DNA of 64,000 nucleotides from Branchiostoma lanceolatum. Its lineage: Eukaryota > Chordata > Leptocardii > Amphioxiformes > Branchiostomatidae. Under the pieces are notes generated by a model. It saw only the letters and a program-made list of their open reading frames with translations, was not told the origin of the DNA and did no database searches. Numbering within the stretch: position 1 is the stretch's first letter; each line of letters begins with the position of its first letter. Shown in pieces: positions 56,508-64,000 of this stretch. The position numbers were made by a program, and so were the translations under genes. The DNA is taken from the NCBI RefSeq assembly GCF_035083965.1, contig NC_089727.1, positions 14,646,769 to 14,710,768 of the forward strand. Reading direction: 5' to 3'.

Positions 56508-56890
56508 GGTTATTTCCAGGGGTTCTGAAAACTCAGCCAGATTAAAGTTGAGCGTCGACAAAAGTATTTTATCCTGCTCGGTGGACAAGCCTGGCCTGCT
56601 CTGTCGGGCTCACAGAGTAGAGTTCGAGGGCTGGGCCAAATTCGACGTCCTTCCAAACAGAGGAAAAATTGGCCACAAATCTGCCGTTCTGTTACTCCAG
56701 CCTCATGTAGAAAGCTTCTAGAGGTTGTAAGTAATCGAAAAACGTTAAAACTATGTCGGCCTCCGCAGTTTAAGGCCTATTCGGCTCCATTTAAAAGGCA
56801 GTCACTACAAGGATGAAAGTACTGCAAATGGCGGCTCCTCTCTTCCGACCCGAGCGCACGGCATTGTGGGATATGTGACGTCTGTGGAAG
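56508..56890 (-). promoter_or_regulatory. UBL3: UBL3 5' UTR and core promoter
   Basis: CpG-rich. Around 56826-56882 lie a YY1-type motif AAATGGCGGC (56826-56835), a ZNF143/Staf-type site on the minus strand (ATCCCACAATGC, 56861-56872) and TGACGTC (56876-56882). Such a cluster is typical of TATA-less housekeeping promoters. The transcription start cannot be placed exactly. Confidence 0.5.
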
Positions 56891-58106
56891 TAGTAGATAT
56901 TGGGCCAAGGGCATCATCTTTGTGAGGGTGACCCTGAAAACAGCGTCAAAACAATAATCTCCAACGCAAATCCCCTGAATTAACATCCGTGGAAGATAGA
57001 TTTGTGCTGTCACTGTATACAGCCCCCTTTTGAGTCGCAAATACCACTTCCGCATTCATATTGATGACCAAGTCAACCAAGGAGCTTTAAAAAATCTTGA
57101 CATCCTTGGTCAACGTAATCATGATACACCAGGGAGCAAGTCAGAATTAGTGAGCAAACACTGCACATTTCCCAGAGCCTTCACTAGAATATGCTTTATT
57201 GGTGAAAATTCATGCAATAAAATCACCATTAATCATCATATATTGTTGTGCCAGTTAACTGCTAACATTAAATGTGTTAACTGCAGCCAGTTTAGGGATT
57301 ATTGGCTTGCTTCATGTTAATGTTACTTATTGTTAGGTCTTGATTGGTGACATTCGGACCCAGTTTGGTGTCATGGAGAATGTCTCCCATAGTTTGGTCT
57401 GAATGACCACATTGACACTCAGCTGAGTCCACCCGTCTCCATTTCAGCAGGCTATCTCTAGTCCTACCTACTCTGCTTCTGGGCAGGATAGTGCCGTGGG
57501 GAAAGACTCACAAGGGCTCTGCAGAGCTTCGTTTGGAGGTAACCACCATCAATATTAATCCACCGGATTACATAAATCCGCCACTTTGAAAAACAGCGGG
57601 TTCTTCTTCTTTCTGTTAAGGTAGCCTCCTTCAGCATGATGAAGATTATGCTACCTTCCGGGGGAAGTCTACTGCGGGCAGGAAGTGGGGATATAGAATA
57701 TAACAGACCAGGGGTTGGGAAAGGGGAGGGTGGAGCATTATAACTAGTTGCTTAAACCTGTCTATGGTTGGGCAACCGTGGCTGGGGTTTGAGAGATCTC
57801 TAGTGCAGCATGTTTATGTGGAAAGTACATGATTAATATATAATGTATGATAAAAATATTGGGGCTTCAAATTTCTCTTATCAAATGATATCATAAAATA
57901 TCATCCAGCCTGAAAATAGGAGGAGCACAATCATGTAAGACATGGTTCCCGAGTCACCGAAAGGAGAAAACCAAAAGAGCAAACATCACACAAAAAAAAG
58001 GATTTCAGTTAATACATGTAATAGGGGATAGATCAGTCATTTCATCACTTGCTTATACAAAAACACTGGAATCATGAGACTTATTCTATGATAATACAAT
58101 GATAGC
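56891..58106. other. Intergenic region between UBL3 and ATP8A
   Basis: No gene is established. A 92-base open segment at about 57448-57539 is bracketed by CTCCATTTCAG and GGAG|GTAACC but is open in two frames and unrecognised. Confidence 0.4.
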
Positions 58107-60459
58107 TTTATTTGGAACATACTGCAGTTATGAAGTTTATGACAGTAATGCAGTGAACTTGAACTTCAAAAGCTGCAAAATCATGTAATTCCAATTATTC
58201 AACATTCATCCCTTGATAATAGTTGCCTTCAGCTTTCACTAGTTCTTCATATCAAGTCTTACACATACCAAATGATAACAAGTATAAAGCAGTACCAGTA
58301 GTATTCCAATGAAGATCTACTTTTGCCTTCATCTTAATATCAGCATTACACAATCAGGCTAGGACTGGACTCATTCTAACAGGGATGTCAGACAAAACTG
58401 ACCTGTATAAATGCCTTCATAATCAGTGTTTAATCTCGGGTATATGTCACTATTTCTTTAGTTGAACGAGACATAATGTTCCTGATTTCATAATTTTTTT
58501 TTATTGTGACTATAGGTTTGTCCAATTTTTTTCTACAGGTAGCAAAAACCGTTTGTTTTTCCCTATACAGCTCTTGAAACAAAGCAACTTTGTTGCCTGT
58601 TTGTAAGGATTCTTGTAAGTTCGGTGGATTAAGTTCGGTGGACAGAGATTGTCTCATGCTGTGACTTTAACCATATTTTCAGGGAACAATGTTTCAAAGT
58701 CTTCTTTGTCATTCACTACTTGTACACTAAAATGCTACAGGGCAAATACGGTATATTGAAAGGTATGGCTGTGCACACCAGCTGAATAGCACCATTTCTT
58801 ATACAGGGAGGAAACTATTCAAGTGATGAAGTTACTTTACGCCCTTTTCCCCCTTAGCTGTTTAACATCCTGATGTGTACACATGTAAAAAGCATTCTTT
58901 CATTTTTTTGATGTTGTGACATGACTATCGGAGGGATTCCATACATTCAATCAAAAATACATAAATGGAAAACTGGCATTGACCATAGGATCTACCACAA
59001 GAGCCTAGCCTAGCATAATGAATTCATTTTCTTATATCTCACTTTTCAACCTTTATTCCCCACTACTTCAACCTACCAATCCCTTTCATCTTGTATGGTT
59101 TAGTCTTAACTTAAAAGACACAGAACAATTTTGTCTTCTCTCGCCATGTATGCTGAGAATATGATTACAAAAACTGATGTAGCATAATATCTTTGACCTC
59201 CTTTACATTTTCCTCATAACTTCTTTGATAGATAGTATAATATTTTTCATGTCTTTGTGATGCTGTTTTGTATCACTGCATTCGCATTGAACAATACCTC
59301 GTAAATTTGACTTCCACAGAAACCTGAGCACAATACATAAAATCAATAAACCCAATGATATATCACATAATATAGCCCAATAATATATATCACATAAGAT
59401 CGTGCATACACTTAGACTTAACACATACAGTGCGGAGCAGCCTTTATACATAAATTGAATCTGGGACAAAAGTATATAATGTACAAACACACAACCCAGC
59501 AGCCACAATATATTACAAAACTATTGCCAATATTATACAAAACACCAAAATACTGCCCCCTCATGTCATGTCATTTCTCAAATGCAGCAACATCAAAAAG
59601 AATATGATGATAAAAAAACATCCCATAAATGACTTCTTCAGTGCTAGTGGTCTGCTACGAGGTGTAAAGAAAAGGCCAAGCCTGACTTCCACTATTCTGT
59701 TCATACTTTGCATACCTATACTGTTCCTACCACTTTGCTACAACATCGCAACTACACACCTACCACTTGTTCCTTACAATGTATTGCACATAATTTACAT
59801 ATATAGGATAGAGCAGGATTACTGCCAATGCCAAGTCCCAAATATTTGTATAAAGCTTTGCAGCAAAAGGTCTTATAATGTAAACTACAACTTATAGTAT
59901 GACTAGTAATACAGCATTGATATCTGCTACTAAGCTAGTAACTTCTTCCATTGGGCGTTCTACATTTTGTACGTTCAGACTTTTCTATCTTCAGATATCT
60001 ATTGAACCTCCTTGAATATTCTGAAAAGTGCATCCTCATGCTTTAGTTGACTGTCCACCGTGCATGACATTGAGCATTACAGCATTCTACAGCACATCTG
60101 AGAAAGATCTATATTTTCCAACAAGCATGATGTCAGGTTCATCTCGCTTCCAACAACATTTCACAGGTCTTCTAGAGTTTCAAATCAATACTGGTACACA
60201 TAATCACCTACATTGTGTAGATCTAACACTACATTAAGAAGGGTTTAGCCAATGTGCGTCATTTTGAATAGAGTGTAAGTACACAGTTTGACAGTAACTA
60301 CCTCAAATATATACATACAACAGCTCCACAACATTCAATAAGTTATAACCACTACTAAACTACACTCCACTACAATATAGCTACTTTGTAAGCTCCGCCT
60401 GACCTAGTGGTAGAATATAATATTTTTTTCCTCTCATTTTTCCTAGGATTTTTGTTGCA
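58107..60459 (-). other. Probable ATP8A 3' UTR
   Basis: AT-rich noncoding sequence downstream of the ATP8A stop, with reverse-strand AATAAA at 59052-59057 and 58107-58112. Confidence 0.4.
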
Positions 60460-60513
60460 CTATAGTCCCTCTGGTTTGGTCTTCGTGGAGTCATAAGCTC
60501 GCACAAGCTCAGA
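60460..60513 (-). CDS. ATP8A-type last coding exon
   Basis: The acceptor TCTTATTTGCAG|TCT starts in phase 0 and encodes [17 protein letters not shown] before TAG. Confidence 0.9.
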   Translation of the reverse strand, partial: SELVRAYDSTKTKPEGL

Positions 60514-63500
60514 CTGCAAATAAGATGACATGATGTTATTGTGTGTCAAAAAGAAGTGTTACAAAACAACAGTTTGTGATAATGTTGGACTACGAAGGGT
60601 GCACACAAAAAACAGCAAGGGAAAAATGTTCTGTTTTTGGTTGTTCTTCGTCTGTTTTGATGCAATATTCCTGAGGAGTGTGATACAGCGTACATATGAA
60701 ATTGGCCTCCAGTCAATGTTGCTTGCTATCAAAGCACATAAGCAATACATGAAAGTATTGTTTGAAATCATAGTCATCTCTTTGGAAAGTGATAAATTGA
60801 CACTGTGAGGATCATGTTTATAGCATCCACTTCTCACATAATATTACATGAAAAGATAACATATTACTTTAATAACAATGAATCAGGCAACATTATCTCT
60901 ATTGCATTGAAACACAGATTACTCGAAGACTCTTTCCTGTCAGGCATGCATTGTGTGCAATCTGGTAAATCATCCATGATAAATCACACATGTCGTATAA
61001 AATCTCTAGAGGACTGTATGTTAGCATGTGAGGAAATCTAAGGAAGGTATGCAGGAAAAGATACTGAGCAGTTGTATACTGTGAACGACAGACAGCACTA
61101 TGAGATCAAATTACAGTTTCCCTGAAGATATATTTTTCTCAGAAGTCTGACATTGCTGCCTCACACAAACAAAATCAAAGGTGTTTTAAGTTTCTTACCT
61201 GAGGCACAATTCCATGCTCTTCTTGTGAGAAGGCATAGCCATCTGTAAAGAAACAGAAACATGTTCAGTATGGTGTCACAAAGGTCAGAAATGTACATAA
61301 TGTCATGCAGTTTGTCCTGCAGTGCGAAATACATGGCCACACTCAGATCACAGGTTATACTGTTACATAGCGCCCACACAATAATTCAAAATTGTTAACA
61401 AGTGTTCACTTGTGATGCTATCTTAAGCAAGTACATGAGACACATTGCAAATGTATAACTGCTGTGCACCTCCAACTATAGTTTACTTATCCTAGTTTCA
61501 CATCTAATTATCACAACTGCATACATCAATCTATTCCAGGTTCTTTCCACTCTGTGGTCTATGAGTTATGGCCTACAGAGTGTACTAAAGCCAGAGGTGG
61601 GTGGTTTGTTCCTTCGTTCAGACCCTTGTAATGCCTAGTGGCACATAGGGCAGCAAGTTTCCTTGTGGTTTCATCAGTAGCAGGGTACATTTTCACAGGG
61701 AGGGGTTGCTAGTACCTTTTACCTGCTCCAGGCACCTCTGAATTTGTCCCTTCTGAAAGACTAGTGCAGCCCCAACTGAGATGCCCTATCCAGGATTGAA
61801 CTGGGGTCTCTCAAATTACTGGAACTAGGAGCTCAACTGTGAGACTGCTACCAGTTGAGGTACTCTCCAAGCAGAGGAGGGGTTTCGGCTGGTTTTTGAC
61901 GTGTTTCTAGGCGTTTTTGTCTGGATTTCTACTTTGTCATTTTTTTTTGTCCAGGTTGGCTGGACAACAAAAAAATGACAAAGTAGAAAGCCCGACAAAA
62001 ACGCCTAGAAACCCGTCAAAAACCAGCCGAAACCCCTCCTCTGCTTGGAGAGTAAGTTGAGCCACAGGGACATCCCAGAGGTGGGTGTATTCAGACAGAA
62101 ACTGGTTTACTTGAGAGGGAAGTTTGAGAACCCTTAGGGACTGTACAATATTTACAGGGCTAGGGGGAGGGGTGGTGTGCTGGAAGTCTGGTCCAAATAA
62201 TTTCCCATGGCCCTCCCCCCACCTCCAAAAAATTTCCATGGCCCTCCCCCTACATAATGTGGAATGGTAGAAAAACGACCCAGTTTGTAAAACAACAACA
62301 CAAAGCCTGTCAGGAATATCGTTTTAGTCCCTCACGTTGTTCTGTGCCTGGTTCACCCGGTCGTGCGCCTGCTGCAGGTGGCGCGTGTTCCAGCAGGCCG
62401 TCCCGCTCCCCAATCAGCTGTGCCCTGCAGACAGAAAGATGCAGAACGCTCAACTTTATTTGTTCGTTCAGACCCTTGTAGTGCATAGTGGCACATAGGG
62501 CAGCACGTTTCCTTGCTGTTTCAGTAGCAGGGTATATTTTCAAGAGAGGGGTTGCTAGCCCTTCCTCTTTAACATACTTGAAACACCTCCTTGAACATGG
62601 GACGCCCATTATACAACACTTCCAAAAGACTGGTGCAGTCGCAAACGAGTTGCACTACCTAGGATTGAACCAGGGTCTCCCAGTTACCAACTAATTGGAA
62701 CCAGGAGCTCAACTATGAGGCTGCCAGCAGTTGAGCTATAGGAATATCCGTCAAACATTCAGCTTATCGCGATTCAAATCAGGAAACAATATACATCATT
62801 AATCATTGCATCTTGTACAGAAATTGTGAAGCTGTTCTGAAAACACCAAAACCATTTGTATGCATGCCTTGTTTGGGACAATTAATCTTCAATTTAAGTA
62901 CTGGTATGGCTACTAGACAAGCAACTAACTGGTTGAATGACCAGTTAATTTATTGGTTGACGGAATGATTGATTTACACATTAAAAAAACATTTACGTCT
63001 TCAACCATGAAAATTGTCATGGTCCACATTTTCTAGAATAGATGTTGGATGAATGGCCACAGTGATACAAGGGCAATGGGAAACATGTTAAACATTCTTG
63101 ATTATGTTCCATGTACAATACACCTTACATATGCACACATACATGTATGTGGGCACCATGATAGCAGTGTGTAAAATACATTTTTTTTGGTCACTCCAGT
63201 CATTGTATGACACACCAAATTGTCGTCAACATTCTAACAGCGATCAGAAATTAACACTCTGAAACTCATGAGGCAACTAGTACAGTCTCTTGGCTCCTGG
63301 GAATCGAACCCAGGCCACTAGCTCACAAACCCAACGCACTTACCACTAGGCTAAAAGGTCCAGAACAGTTATACTGGTCAGTTAGTGGGGCTTGAACCAC
63401 ACTGTTACAACTCAAGTTACAAATCGAATAATTGACACTAGTTGGTATCTACACATCAGAACTTACGTTTTCTTCTGAGCTTCAAGGATGACAGACTCGG

Positions 63501-63988
63501 GGTCGAGACGGGCCTTCTCCAACTCTTGCACCTTCATCAGCAGCGTCTTGAAGCAGGTCCGTTCAAGGCTGAGGGAGAAATCAGTGGTCAAATTTCACTT
63601 GCCAATGAATCGTCTGATATCTTGAGAAGTGCTTTTGGACTGCTACAGTAATGTTAACAGAAGGTAGACCTCGCAAGTCCACTTACATCACAAGCATATC
63701 ATATTTCTTTGGTTCAGGTACATTGACCCATAGCAACGAAATATACATACAAATACACTTAACACACGACAATTTATACAAATTTCTTTTAATAAGATCT
63801 CACAAAGAAAAATGCTGATAGAAACAAGGCAAAACATGTCCAGGAAAAAAACTTACGCTTTCCACACAAGATCATAGCATGTCCAGGAAAAAAACTTACG
63901 CTTTCCAAGCGACATCTCTGATGAGACATGTGGTTGGGATGAGGAAGAGTCCCATCCAGAACACTCCGCTGCCCAACACATAACGTTC
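60460..63988 (-). CDS. P4-ATPase (ATP8A-type phospholipid flippase), C-terminal exons
   Basis: Five minus-strand exons (63988-63900, 63568-63467, 62424-62336, 61242-61199, 60513-60460) join in phase to 125 codons; the gene continues beyond the right edge. They encode the last membrane helix ([20 protein letters not shown]), then the cytosolic tail with [14 protein letters not shown], a variable Gly/Pro-rich linker, and the conserved end [23 protein letters not shown]. The wording DVAW.A..TC.KTLL.EVQELE and [21 protein letters not shown] is that of ATP8A2, with ATP8A1 close. ATP8A enzymes move phosphatidylserine to the cytosolic leaflet with a CDC50 partner, and the GYAFSQ segment is part of the autoinhibitory tail. 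A single amphioxus gene may represent both vertebrate paralogues, so no symbol is assigned. The catalytic DKTGT lies outside the window. Confidence 0.92.
61199..61242 (-). CDS. ATP8A-type exon, autoinhibitory GYAFSQ motif
   Basis: A 44-bp exon. The acceptor TCTTTACAG|AT completes His with the C of the previous exon, then [14 protein letters not shown] and the donor CAG|GTAAGA. GYAFSQ is the conserved regulatory motif of ATP8A tails. Confidence 0.93.
61613..61860 (-). repeat. tRNA-derived SINE, copy 1
   Basis: On the minus strand an A-box-like CCTCAACTGGTAGCAG and a B-box-like AGTTCAATCCT lie near the head. The body ends with TAAGGGTCTGAACGAA-like sequence. About 80% similar to 62463-62750. 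Its head abuts the long hairpin at 61861. Confidence 0.75.
61861..62054. repeat. 194-bp fold-back with arms of about 93 bp
   Basis: Arms 61861-61953 and 61961-62054 are near-perfect reverse complements (TACTCTCCAAGCAGAGGAGG outermost, TTGTCCA innermost) with a 7-base loop GGTTGGC. Only a few mismatches occur, near TTTTGTCTGGATTTC and the GACGTG/CCCGTC site. It lies in an ATP8A intron. Confidence 0.9.
62336..62424 (-). CDS. ATP8A-type exon, tail linker
   Basis: The acceptor TTCTGTCTGCAG|G completes Thr. Twenty-nine codons ([20 protein letters not shown], then a Gly/Pro/Glu-rich end) run to the donor ACAAC|GTGAGG. The last base C joins the next exon to give His, as in the HGYAFSQ of vertebrates. 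This segment is poorly conserved in the family. Confidence 0.8.
62463..62750 (-). repeat. tRNA-derived SINE, copy 2
   Basis: Minus-strand head TAGCTCAACTGCTGGCAG (A-box) and GGTTCAATCC (B-box), with a body matching copy 1. Lies in the ATP8A intron between the linker exon and the VQELE exon. Confidence 0.8.
63281..63360 (-). repeat. tRNA-like SINE head
   Basis: The minus strand reads TAGCCTAGTGGTAAGTGCG (A-box) and GGGTTCGATTCCC (B-box) with a 5-bp T-stem. The acceptor stem does not pair and the anticodon arm is irregular, so it is not a functional tRNA gene. Confidence 0.6.
63467..63568 (-). CDS. ATP8A-type exon, VQELE segment
   Basis: The acceptor TTCTCCCTCAG|C completes Ala, then [19 protein letters not shown] and [14 protein letters not shown] to the donor AAAC|GTAAGT. 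Matches the membrane-proximal tail of ATP8A. Confidence 0.92.
63835..63907 (-). repeat. 43-bp tandem duplication containing the splice donor
   Basis: The 30-base stretch at 63835-63864 is repeated exactly at 63878-63907. Each copy carries TGGAAAGC|GTAAGT on the minus strand, so there are two identical donor sites 43 bases apart after the TM10 exon. Confidence 0.93.
63900..63988 (-). CDS. ATP8A-type exon, tenth membrane helix
   Basis: Encodes [18 protein letters not shown], then [12 protein letters not shown] possible acceptor CTTCCACCCCAG lies at 63989-64000; the reading frame also stays open to the window edge, so the 5' border of the exon is not certain. Confidence 0.88.
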
Positions 63989-64000
63989 CTGGGGTGGAAG

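Noticed and set aside
62336..62424. Alternative frame in the ATP8A linker exon reading [16 protein letters not shown], suggesting a frameshift
   Set aside because: The other frame joins the upstream and downstream exons in exact phase and yields the conserved HGYAFSQ junction, so no frameshift is needed.
63281..63360. Possible tRNA gene
   Set aside because: A and B boxes are good, but the acceptor stem does not pair and the anticodon arm is irregular; better explained as a SINE head.

Overview
The window looks like chordate nuclear DNA, most probably amphioxus (Branchiostoma). Genes are intron-rich with GT/AG introns, coding exons are short, and the noncoding DNA is packed with small non-autonomous DNA transposons, tRNA-derived SINEs, minisatellites and fold-back repeats. 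No bacterial, viral or organellar gene is visible. The species call is inference from gene content and repeat style.

Three genes can be assembled exon by exon from splice sites and phase. (1) On the + strand, 9640-25325, a PAR-domain bZIP transcription factor (HLF/TEF/DBP family). It has five coding exons and 553 codons if the long form of exon 3 is used, or 299 codons if an internal donor is used. (2) On the - strand, 56507-38848, UBL3 (membrane-anchored ubiquitin-fold protein). It has five coding exons and exactly 117 codons and ends in a CVLL prenylation box. (3) On the - strand, entering from beyond the right edge and stopping at 60460, the last five coding exons of an ATP8A-type P4-ATPase (phospholipid flippase), covering the tenth membrane helix and the cytosolic tail. 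UBL3 and ATP8A are adjacent and in the same orientation.

Between the bZIP gene and UBL3 (about 27.5-36.5 kb) lie fragments rather than a clear gene. There is one exon-like piece carrying the cytochrome P450 haem-binding signature (32231 on). There are also splice-flanked open segments of an unrecognised + strand gene (34992-35049 and 35293-35397, perhaps also 31482-31569). Two large minisatellites (28.4-29.0 kb and 36.0-36.5 kb) bracket this part.

Layout: 1-3.3 kb, a duplicated repeat mosaic. 3.3-9.4 kb, SINE, an 817-bp TA-flanked MITE and perfect fold-backs, no convincing gene. 9.4-27.5 kb, the bZIP gene with promoter and 3' UTR. 28.4-36.5 kb, satellites and gene fragments. 36.5-56.9 kb, UBL3, whose introns hold hAT-, pogo/Tigger- and Harbinger-like elements. 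57-58.1 kb, little. 58.1-64 kb, the 3' end of ATP8A, whose introns hold SINEs and a long hairpin.

The most noteworthy observations are: the amphioxus-type expansion of PAR-bZIP exon 3 with two phase-compatible donors and two CtBP-like DLS motifs; a frame-neutral 21-nt candidate microexon in UBL3; a Harbinger-like element carrying an intact 106-codon ORF; a 1-kb Tigger-like element full of promoter-like motifs; several long perfect hairpins; and a tandemly duplicated splice donor in ATP8A.
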